This document shows positions 23,324 through 29,245 of a stretch of DNA of 29,245 bases, piece by piece. The stretch's first letter is position 1. Each line of letters starts with the position of its first letter. This DNA comes from Pseudomonadota bacterium. Lineage in GTDB: Bacteria > Pseudomonadota > Alphaproteobacteria > Rhizobiales > Rhizobiaceae. The stretch is from the NCBI GenBank assembly GCA_023390055.1, contig JAEWDP010000084.1, positions 1 to 29,245 on the forward strand. The letters are read 5' to 3'. The position numbers and the translations under genes were made by a program. Under the pieces are notes generated by a model that had not been told where the DNA came from, made no database searches, and saw only the letters and a program-made list of their open reading frames with translations.

Positions 23324-23987
23324 AGATGTCGAGCCGTCCTTCTGTCAGGATCATACGTCTTGCGTCGACCTGATCCATCAGGCCCAGATCGTGTGTGGCG
23401 ATGACCACCGCAGTCCCGAGGCGATTGAGCTCAAGAAAGAGATTGAGAAGACGTTGGGCCATAGGCGGATCGACATTGCCGGTAGGTTCGTCCGCCAGTA
23501 GTATCTCCGGGCGATCAATCAGTGCTCGCGCGATGGCCGCCCGCTGCTTTTCACCGCCGGAAAGAACCGCCGGAAGCACGTTGATTCGTTCTCCAAGGCC
23601 GACCCACTTCAGAAGCTCGATGACATCGTTGCTATAACTTGCTTCCTCCTTACCACGAACACGAAGTGGCAATGCAACGTTTTCGTAAGTGGTGAGATGA
23701 TCGAGTAGACGGAAGTCCTGATAGACAATTCCAACTCGTCGACGCAACATCGGTAACTCACTACGCGGAATCTGGGTAAGGTCACGACCGAACATGCGAA
23801 TGAGCCCACGTGTCGGGTGGAGCGACATGAACAGAAGGCGAAGAAGCGTTGTCTTGCCAGCACCTGACGGCCCTGTGAGGAACTGGAAGGACCGTTTTGG
23901 GATATCGAAGGTCACGTCCCTGAGGATTTCCGGTCCCATCCCATAGCGGAGGCCGACATTCTCGAAGTGAATCAATGGAAAATCCAT
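23316..23987 (-). CDS. ftsE: Cell-division ATP-binding protein FtsE
   Basis: A 223-residue ABC ATPase. Walker A is GPSGAGKT (39-46), Q-loop Gln90 in VGIVYQDFRLLDHLT, signature LSGGEKQR (142-149), Walker B ILLADEPTG with catalytic Glu167, and the switch His199 in IATHDLGL. VYQDFRLL and the ADEPTGNVDP run are typical of FtsE and not of importers. It works at the inner face of the membrane with FtsX. It is the first gene of the minus-strand ftsE-ftsX unit and diverges from the membrane protein gene at 24188 across 200 bp that holds a TTAACCAT and a GATTC. Confidence 0.95.
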   Translation of the reverse strand: MDFPLIHFENVGLRYGMGPEILRDVTFDIPKRSFQFLTGPSGAGKTTLLRLLFMSLHPTRGLIRMFGRDLTQIPRSELPMLRRRVGIVYQDFRLLDHLTTYENVALPLRVRGKEEASYSNDVIELLKWVGLGERINVLPAVLSGGEKQRAAIARALIDRPEILLADEPTGNVDPPMAQRLLNLFLELNRLGTAVVIATHDLGLMDQVDARRMILTEGRLDIYE

Positions 23988-24076
23988 GTCCAGTGTTGCA
24001 GTGCCCTATCAATCAAAGGCTAGTGACCTCTATCGCTACCGGATTGGGTCGTTTTAAGGGCCGGGTTTGCGAAGCA

Positions 24077-24084
24077 TTAACCAT
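24077..24084. promoter_or_regulatory. TTAACCAT motif between ftsE and the 24188 gene
   Basis: TTAACCAT is the eight-base CtrA-associated motif described in cell-cycle promoters of Caulobacter and related alphaproteobacteria. It lies 90 bp before the ftsE start and 104 bp before the diverging gene. A GATTC (GANTC, the CcrM methylation site) follows at 24105-24109. A full TTAA-N7-TTAA box is not present (TTAA-N7-AATT). Function is inferred only. Confidence 0.3.
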
Positions 24085-24187
24085 TTGAATTTACGACTGG
24101 GCAAGATTCGTTTCAATGCCAAGATTTCCGGATGCCGGATAGTGGCAGATTTGGGCCAGGGTTGTTATCGGCCCTGAAAGGACGCCG

Positions 24188-24835
24188 ATGGCCGCCATTG
24201 ACATCCTCCCCCCTGAACCGGGCCCGACAAGACGGCAAGCCTTTCATCGCGCTGGCGGAAATGTCGTGGATGCAAGGTTCGTAACTGTCAGGAGGGCCGC
24301 TCGCCAACCCGGCGAAGGAATGGGCTACAGCCCGAATTTCAGCAATCAATCGTCGTCTCCGGCAAATCTTGTCGCCTTGAAAATGCGGTCAAAAGCAGTT
24401 GTGGAAAAGACAGAACGGGCGCTATTGTCTTTGTCGGCAGACTGGTTTGCCGCCATGGTGGCCCTGTTGTTTGTAATTGTATTCGGCTTTTCCGGTGGTT
24501 TCACGCTCTTCCTTGGGCAATCCGATACACTCATCCGTGGGAAACAACTGGACCTGACACATGTTAACCTCGTGTCTCAGAATGCAGATGGAGAGCAGAT
24601 CCTGGTGATTACGGGGATCGTTGAGAATAATGGACCTGACCGACTGGATTTACCAGTCCTGCGTGCTGATCTCATGCTTGGTGACAACGTGGTGGCCGAC
24701 ACGCTGATCGAATTACCGGTGACAAAGATTGAAGGTGGCGAAAGCCACGGATTTTCAGCGCACGTGCCCTACCATGGTGGAAAAATGCCAGAACTCAGAC
24801 TTTCATTTGCGTCATCGGATGCTTCTCTCCCCTGA
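24188..24835 (+). CDS. Single-pass membrane protein, probable zinc-finger-less homologue of MJ0042-type proteins
   Basis: A 215-residue protein with a polar, Pro/Arg-rich N-terminus (1-80, including IDILPPEPGPTRRQ and AGGNVVDARF), one transmembrane helix (about 87-109, FAAMVALLFVIVFGFSGGFTLFLG) and a C-terminal beta-sandwich-like region with ILVITGIVENNGPDRLDLPVLRADL, VADTLIELP and GESHGFSAHVPYHGGKMPELRLSF. In many rhizobia the gene between ftsE and hpt encodes this layout preceded by an N-terminal MJ0042-type zinc finger with two CxxC pairs; here no cysteine pair is seen in the protein or in any plus frame just upstream. AAAGGA lies six bases before the ATG. The function of the family is unknown. 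Family assignment rests on recall of layout and context. Confidence 0.7.
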   Translation: MAAIDILPPEPGPTRRQAFHRAGGNVVDARFVTVRRAARQPGEGMGYSPNFSNQSSSPANLVALKMRSKAVVEKTERALLSLSADWFAAMVALLFVIVFGFSGGFTLFLGQSDTLIRGKQLDLTHVNLVSQNADGEQILVITGIVENNGPDRLDLPVLRADLMLGDNVVADTLIELPVTKIEGGESHGFSAHVPYHGGKMPELRLSFASSDASLP

Positions 24836-24877
24836 TTGTGCTATCCGCGGCCTTCCGAACCTGTCAGGAGAGCCCCT

Positions 24878-25432
24878 ATGCCCGTCGTTCGCGGCAAGAT
24901 CATTGAGCCGCTCTATACCGCGGAGGCAATCGCGGAACGAAATCGTGCCATCGCGGCCAAGATTGCCGAAGGCCCAACGAAGGATCTGCTTGTCATAGCA
25001 ATCCTAAAAGGCTCGTTCATCTTCGCTGCAGATCTCATTCGTGCCCTTCATGACGTTGGGCTGGCGCCTGAAGTGGAATTCATTACCCTTTCGAGCTATG
25101 GTGCGGGTACGGTCTCTCAGGGCGTGCGTATCGTGAAGGATATCGACAGCGACGTGAAGGGCCGTGACGTCCTGTTGATAGATGATATCCTCGAATCAGG
25201 CCGTACCCTGCAGTTTGCACGGCAGATCCTCTATGATCGAGGCGCGCGCAACGTTTCGATTGCGGTCTTGCTCGACAAGAGCGTCAAGCGCAAGGAAGCC
25301 CTCGAGGCAGATTATGTAGGATTTGATTGCCCGGATTATTTCGTAGTCGGTTACGGAATGGATGTCGCCTATGCCTTTCGTGAATTGCCGTTTGTTGGGG
25401 TCGTTACTGGAGATGTGAATAACGAAAGCTAG
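24878..25432 (+). CDS. hpt: Hypoxanthine phosphoribosyltransferase
   Basis: A 184-residue type I phosphoribosyltransferase salvaging hypoxanthine (and usually guanine) to the nucleotide with PRPP. The PRPP-binding motif is VLLIDDILESGRTL, the flexible-loop LSSYG lies at the normal place before it, AILKGSFIFAADLIRAL is the N-terminal core, and DYFVVGYGMDVAYAFRELPFVG is the C-terminal base-binding hood. I chose ATG 24878 (MPVVRGK) because AGGAG lies seven bases upstream; the longer GTG start at 24836 adds residues without similarity. It follows the membrane-protein gene by 42 bp and precedes cpdR by 122 bp. Confidence 0.95.
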   Translation: MPVVRGKIIEPLYTAEAIAERNRAIAAKIAEGPTKDLLVIAILKGSFIFAADLIRALHDVGLAPEVEFITLSSYGAGTVSQGVRIVKDIDSDVKGRDVLLIDDILESGRTLQFARQILYDRGARNVSIAVLLDKSVKRKEALEADYVGFDCPDYFVVGYGMDVAYAFRELPFVGVVTGDVNNES

Positions 25433-25453
25433 TACTCGTTTGTCCGAACCTCG

Positions 25454-25461
25454 TTAACCAT
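25454..25461. promoter_or_regulatory. TTAACCAT motif upstream of cpdR
   Basis: The eight-base CtrA-associated motif occurs between hpt and cpdR, about 94 bp before the cpdR ATG. cpdR transcription is under CtrA control in Caulobacter, so the site is at a plausible place; only one half of the canonical TTAA-N7-TTAA box is present. Confidence 0.35.
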
Positions 25462-25554
25462 GCGAGCGGAGATGCGGAGCCCTGTTTACGCATCGACAAG
25501 GAAAATCTGATGATTTGCTCCCAATATGAAACATAACGGGAGAAAGTGATCGTC

Positions 25555-25929
25555 ATGGCAAAGATCCTGATAACCGAGGATGAAAGTTCGCTACGGATGT
25601 TCGTGGCCCGTGCGCTTCGACTCGACGGTCACGAAACGTGTGAAGCGGGAGACGGTGCCGAAGGACTGGGCAAGCTCGACGAGGCTGAATTTGACCTACT
25701 TCTTTCCGATATTCGCATGCCGGTCATGGATGGTATCGAATTGGCGCATCAGGCTGCGGCACGGCATCCGCGCCTGAAGATTCTGCTAATGACAGGATAT
25801 GCTGACCAGCGGGAACGTGCAGATGATCTTTCCGCGAAGATCATTGATGTTGTCGAAAAACCCTTTGCACTTCCCGACATTCGCAAAGCCGTGGCGCGGG
25901 CACTTGCCGATACGCCTGTGGCTTCCTAA
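25555..25929 (+). CDS. cpdR: Single-domain response regulator CpdR
   Basis: A 124-residue receiver domain with no output domain. Phosphoacceptor Asp52 lies in LLLSDIRMPVMDGIELA, acidic pocket Glu8-Asp9 in ILITEDES, the conserved Thr in LLMTGYADQ and Lys in VVEKPFALPD. CpdR, in its unphosphorylated state, brings substrates such as CtrA-pathway proteins to the ClpXP protease at the cell pole during the cell cycle; it is dephosphorylated/phosphorylated through CckA-ChpT. The LLLSDIRMPVMDGIELA wording, size and position beside hpt and the TIGR02302 gene support cpdR over a generic receiver. I chose the ATG at 25555 (MAKILITEDE); a GTG nine bases earlier is possible, with GGGAG upstream of either. 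Confidence 0.85.
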   Translation: MAKILITEDESSLRMFVARALRLDGHETCEAGDGAEGLGKLDEAEFDLLLSDIRMPVMDGIELAHQAAARHPRLKILLMTGYADQRERADDLSAKIIDVVEKPFALPDIRKAVARALADTPVAS

Positions 25930-25940
25930 GCACCTGCGGA

Positions 25941-28541
25941 CTATCGTATCTCGAGCAACCGCTCAAGATAAAGGCGTTCTGTTTCCCGCGACAGTGCGTT
26001 ACCTAGGCGTTCGCGTATAGCTTCAAGGATCTCACGGGCCCGCTGAACATCGATTTCGTCGGGAACCTTGACCTGATTGCCAAAGTCCGGGCCTGTGTTT
26101 GCCCGTGGCCGACCAAGAGGATCACGCCCGTTCTGATCGCCTTGTGACAACTGGCCAACGCCGTTTCCATTGCCTTGGCCCTGCTGCATGGCTTGCATCA
26201 TCTGCTGCATCATGTTCTGAGCGCCCTGACGTAAAGCCTCCAGTGCGTTGCCCTGTCCCTGGACAGCTTCCTTGCCTTCGCCCTGGCCGAGAGCCTCTCC
26301 GGCATTCTCCATCTCGCGCTGGGCTCGACCGAAGCCTTCACCCGCCTGCATGCCGAGATCCTTCAGTCCTTGCTGCAGTTCTTCAAGCTTCTCGCCAAGC
26401 CTGTCTTGTTGAGCACGAAGGTTCTTCAACGCTTCACGTAGCTGTTCGGCGGTCATTTGGTCTGCAGGAGAACGCTGCTGTCCGCTTTGTGGTGGATCTT
26501 GCTGATCCTGCGCATACGGCTGTTCTCCTCGCTGCATGCGGTCACGCAGGGCCTGGTCAAGCTGGAATGTCTGATCCATCAACTGCTGCTGTTCCTGCAT
26601 GATTTCGCCCAGCTTGTCGATTTGCTGGCGCATCTGGCTGTTCTGCTGCTGTCCCTGCTGGCTCTGAGGCATGCGACCGGCCTGAAGATTGTTCATCATC
26701 CTCTGCAGTTCGGAGAGCATCTGCCGTGCTGATTCTCTGTTGCCGGAGCGGGCCAGATTTTCGATCTGGTCGAGCATGTTCTGCAGGTCGCGTTGACGGA
26801 TCATGTTGTCGGCATGCATACTCTGCTGCATGCGCGGACTGTTTTGCATTCTTTCTGCAAGTTCCGACATGAACTCCTGCATGGCCTGGCGGAGTTCGTC
26901 CATCAGCCTGGCGATCTCTTCATCGTCTGCGTCGTTCTCCAGCGCATCCTTGAGTGCATTCTGGGCATCGCGCAAACGTCGTTCGGCCGCTGACAGATCG
27001 CCATCATCCATGCCGAGGGCAATCTCCCACAAATAATCAGCGGTTTCCTTCAACTGCTCTTCGCCGCGCGCGAGCTTCATTCGTCCGAGTGCCGAGCGAA
27101 TAAGAAGGAAGTGGGACAGATTTGCGATGGTCTCATCCGGCCTAACGGCCAATGCTTCATTGAGTTCGATCGCATAGGGAATTTGACGGGTGTCGAGCGA
27201 AAAGACCTGCCGCTGCTCAGCAACTGCGGCAGCCAGGGGCTCGGAAAACGGCCGTGTCGGCAAGACTATTTCAAATGATGGACTGTGTCCTTCCTGCCCG
27301 GCCCCATCGGTTGCCACAAGAACGATGCGGACACGCTTTCCGGCAAGGGGATGCTCAGTCAGATCGCGACTGGTTACAGCCTTTATCTCGTGGGCGTTGC
27401 GACGAGGAATGTCCAGCTTGTATTCAGGCAGTGGGTAAAGTGGTTTTGCTGCCGGATCCAGTTGATCAACGGGTTCGATCACAGCCTGAGCATCGATGAT
27501 GCCGTAATCATCCTTGCCGGTAAAGTTGATCTCGAGCGCGCCGTTTAAAGCTGTCTGTGGTTGTTCCTGGAAGCTGATCTCCGGAGGGTGGTCGAGGATC
27601 ACCTCAAAAGACCAGTGCTCGCCATTCACCTCCAACTCGCCACTCTCCGCAATCTTCAACAGATATGTTCGGGAGGCTGGGGATTGATTGAGACGCTGCA
27701 CCGGCTGTGTCCGTGCCACTTTCTCAGGTTCTGACGTACCTTCAGTTACCAAGGTTATTTCTTCCGTGCCGGAGACCGGCGAAAAGACAACGACGTCTTC
27801 TTCATGGCTACCGGTAATCCGGACAGTGAGTTCGGAATTTTGGGGGACTTTTACGGCATCAGTGATTTCGGCGTCCCGGCCGGTTAGGAATACCGGCGCT
27901 CGTCCGGTATAGGCGGGCGGCGTCAACCAGGCATCGATACGTAGATCCGGATGGATGGCTCCAGGCGGAGTAGCCTGTGGACGGAATGCATCACTAAGCC
28001 TGCCGGCACCATTGGAGAAGGAGAAACCGAACGCCACAGCAAGGAGAAGTACAGGGATTGCGCGCAAGGCGAAGGGGTCGTGACGCGTTATGTTTGGCCG
28101 AGGCAAACCTGCATCGAGCGTCTTGATCCGGTTGACCATCCGGATCTGATGTTCCTTCCAAAGCGCTCGGGCAAATGGATTATCATACGAGAGCCTGTGC
28201 TCCTGCACTGCGACGGGCTGGTGATCAAGATTGTTGCGCGCTTCAAGCAAGCGATCGGCATCTTCAGCAACGGGCCAGCGAACCCTTGCAAGAGGCAGAA
28301 GGGTCGCAAGGAAGCAGAAGCCGAAAACGGCAAGCAGAGCCCATCTGAGAAGGTCTGGCAAGATACGAAAGCCGCCGAACCATGCGATGGCCGTAAAAAG
28401 GGCGCCAACACAGAAGATCTTCAGTAAATGCGGTGCAGCTCGTTCAAGAAAAAGCACCAGCCTGGCCAGCACACGCTTTAGGGCCACTTGGCGGGCCAGG
28501 GCTGGAAATGCGTCAAAGGCACCTTTGCTATTCTTGCTCAT
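25941..28541 (-). CDS. TIGR02302 (DUF4175) large membrane protein
   Basis: An 866-residue protein. Two hydrophobic helices lie near 42-58 and 66-85 and a third near 158-175. Then comes a long extracytoplasmic region with beta-rich segments (IDAWLTPPAYTGRAPVFLTG near 214-233; FEVILDHPPEISFQEQP near 310-326). The last third is helical and very rich in Gln and Met (about 560-800, with many QQ and MQ steps), ending in DEIDVQRAREILEAIRERL. No enzymatic motif is visible, and the function is not known. I chose ATG 28541 (MSKNSKGAF) because AGGAG lies nine bases upstream; the longer frame begins in non-conserved sequence. It lies between cpdR (convergent) and lysA (same strand). Confidence 0.88.
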   Translation of the reverse strand: MSKNSKGAFDAFPALARQVALKRVLARLVLFLERAAPHLLKIFCVGALFTAIAWFGGFRILPDLLRWALLAVFGFCFLATLLPLARVRWPVAEDADRLLEARNNLDHQPVAVQEHRLSYDNPFARALWKEHQIRMVNRIKTLDAGLPRPNITRHDPFALRAIPVLLLAVAFGFSFSNGAGRLSDAFRPQATPPGAIHPDLRIDAWLTPPAYTGRAPVFLTGRDAEITDAVKVPQNSELTVRITGSHEEDVVVFSPVSGTEEITLVTEGTSEPEKVARTQPVQRLNQSPASRTYLLKIAESGELEVNGEHWSFEVILDHPPEISFQEQPQTALNGALEINFTGKDDYGIIDAQAVIEPVDQLDPAAKPLYPLPEYKLDIPRRNAHEIKAVTSRDLTEHPLAGKRVRIVLVATDGAGQEGHSPSFEIVLPTRPFSEPLAAAVAEQRQVFSLDTRQIPYAIELNEALAVRPDETIANLSHFLLIRSALGRMKLARGEEQLKETADYLWEIALGMDDGDLSAAERRLRDAQNALKDALENDADDEEIARLMDELRQAMQEFMSELAERMQNSPRMQQSMHADNMIRQRDLQNMLDQIENLARSGNRESARQMLSELQRMMNNLQAGRMPQSQQGQQQNSQMRQQIDKLGEIMQEQQQLMDQTFQLDQALRDRMQRGEQPYAQDQQDPPQSGQQRSPADQMTAEQLREALKNLRAQQDRLGEKLEELQQGLKDLGMQAGEGFGRAQREMENAGEALGQGEGKEAVQGQGNALEALRQGAQNMMQQMMQAMQQGQGNGNGVGQLSQGDQNGRDPLGRPRANTGPDFGNQVKVPDEIDVQRAREILEAIRERLGNALSRETERLYLERLLEIR

Positions 28542-28689
28542 CAGAGCCGTCTCCTGTGGCGAGGTAGCCCCAGCTGTATTGCCGACACCGATACCACGCT
28601 CTTCAAGATAGCGATCTTTGTGGCGAAGACGAGAGTGATCGTCGGGAGATCGATCGATTTCCCTCAAACTTTGAACAAATGTGAACGCA

Positions 28690-28724
28690 GTTACCGAACT
28701 TGCTAGGAAAGCCAGTTCGGTAAC
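28690..28724 (-). terminator. 11-bp inverted repeat overlapping the lysA stop codon
   Basis: GTTACCGAACT (28690-28700) and AGTTCGGTAAC (28714-28724) form a perfect 11-bp stem with a 13-base loop. The lysA stop (28705-28703) is in the loop, so the upstream arm is the coding sequence for the last few residues. No T-run follows on the minus strand. It is a probable lysA transcript end or 3'-stabilising structure. Confidence 0.5.
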
Positions 28725-29245
28725 GAATCAAGGCGGATCAGGTCCTCGAAGGTGCCGCGCGGGCGAATGACGTGGAACTCACTACCTTTGACCAATACTT
28801 CCGGTACCAGAAGACGAGAATTGTAGGTTCCTGCCTGGACGGCTCCATATGCGCCAGCTGACCCGATTGCAATCAGGTCACCCGACCTTGGAGCAGGCAT
28901 CTCACGGTCAAGCGCGAGGTAGTCGCCGGTCTCGCAGACGGGACCTACGATATCTGCCCTGATCCGTGGCGCCGTTGCTGCAGCTGTAATTACAGGGCGG
29001 ACCTCATGGTAGGCATCATAAAGGGTCGGGCGGATAAGGTCGTTCATCGCGCCGTCGACGATGACGAATGCTTTTTCACCGCCATCCTTCACGTAGATGA
29101 CTTCCGTAACAAGGATCCCGGCATTGCCGACAATCAGACGACCGGGCTCGGTAACAATCTTGCAGTCAAGCGAGCGTAACTGACGTTTGACGGTCTCGGC
29201 ATAAGCATCTGGTAGTGGAGGGGGGTTGTTGTCGTCCTTGTAGGG
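28703..29245 (-). CDS. lysA: Diaminopimelate decarboxylase, C-terminal part
   Basis: The last 180 residues of LysA; the gene runs off the end of the window. LysA removes CO2 from meso-diaminopimelate to give lysine, using PLP. Visible are the EPGRLIVGNAG motif near the beginning of the fragment, YVKDGGEKAFVIVDGAMNDLIRPTLYDAYHEV (the substrate- and cofactor-contacting MNDLxRPxLYxAxH region), GPVCETGDYLALDREMP (active-site Cys and Glu at the dimer interface) and SAGAYGAVQAGTYNSRLLVPEVLV. The fragment lacks the N-terminal barrel with the PLP lysine. The end PNWLS overlaps the hairpin described separately. The TIGR02302 gene starts 161 bp downstream. Confidence 0.96.
   Translation of the reverse strand, partial: PYKDDNNPPPLPDAYAETVKRQLRSLDCKIVTEPGRLIVGNAGILVTEVIYVKDGGEKAFVIVDGAMNDLIRPTLYDAYHEVRPVITAAATAPRIRADIVGPVCETGDYLALDREMPAPRSGDLIAIGSAGAYGAVQAGTYNSRLLVPEVLVKGSEFHVIRPRGTFEDLIRLDSLPNWLS

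Noticed and set aside
24113..24349. 78-codon minus-strand frame between ftsE and the 24188 gene
   Set aside because: Overlaps the start of the plus-strand gene and has no family features or start signal.
26099..26602. Plus-strand frames inside the TIGR02302 gene
   Set aside because: Complement of the Gln-rich region; composition artefact.
1..29245. Defence island, biosynthetic cluster, prophage, CRISPR array or insertion sequence
   Set aside because: All sizeable genes belong to conserved housekeeping or order-typical families; no transposase, repeat array, phage or toxin-antitoxin genes were recognised.

Overview
The window reads as a chromosomal segment of an alphaproteobacterium of the order Hyphomicrobiales (Rhizobiales), close to the Rhizobiaceae/Brucellaceae. 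The grounds are the protein families and their order (accA-xerD-aroK-aroB-CorC-like-bolA-J-protein-cobS-cobT; hisC-tyrC; ftsE-ftsX; hpt-cpdR-TIGR02302-lysA), alphaproteobacterial promoter hexamers (CTTGAC-N17-CTATAG in front of rpmB), and cell-cycle-type TTAA motifs. By eye the base composition is moderate (low to mid 50s % GC), lower than usual for Rhizobium. The genus cannot be fixed from the sequence alone. Gene density is very high, with many 1-8 bp overlaps. I see no insertion sequence, prophage, CRISPR array, tRNA or rRNA.

Layout. 1-4120: the 3' end of a CobW-type GTPase gene, then a minus-strand run of a 51-aa membrane peptide, xerD, accA, a lipoprotein L,D-transpeptidase of YafK type and a TusA-like protein. 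4221-6881: plus-strand aroK-aroB-CorC-like cluster behind a plausible promoter; the third gene lacks the membrane domain expected of its family. 6883-11864: bolA (minus), then on the plus strand a J-domain protein, the aerobic cobaltochelatase subunits cobS and cobT, and an exported phytase-like esterase. 11881-13942: YhhQ/VUT transporter and rpmB (minus), with an exported DUF3108 protein diverging. 13971-16909: EamA exporter, a 423-bp stretch without a clear gene, gloB (minus) and a diverging methyltransferase. 16991-19026: hisC-tyrC, coupled by ATGA. 19034-22246: DUF2125 protein, ChaC-like gamma-glutamylcyclotransferase, acyltransferase and YdcF-like protein. 22316-25929: ftsX-ftsE (minus), diverging from a single-pass membrane protein, hpt and the response regulator cpdR. 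25941-29245: TIGR02302/DUF4175 membrane protein and the 3' half of lysA (minus).

The genes fall into a few themes. Aromatic amino-acid synthesis is represented by aroK, aroB, tyrC and hisC, lysine by lysA, fatty-acid and phospholipid synthesis by accA and the acyltransferase, B12 cobalt insertion by cobS/cobT, and glutathione metabolism by gloB and the ChaC-like protein. Envelope and cell-cycle functions are represented by the L,D-transpeptidase, ftsEX, cpdR and xerD.

I do not find convincing evidence of an undescribed multi-gene system. The best leads are: a CorC/HlyC-family gene whose DUF21 membrane half is gone, leaving the CBS-CorC part coupled to aroB; a probable loss of the N-terminal zinc finger in the gene between ftsE and hpt; TTAA-type CtrA-like sites before the L,D-transpeptidase, ftsE and cpdR; and a possible gene relic between the EamA gene and gloB.
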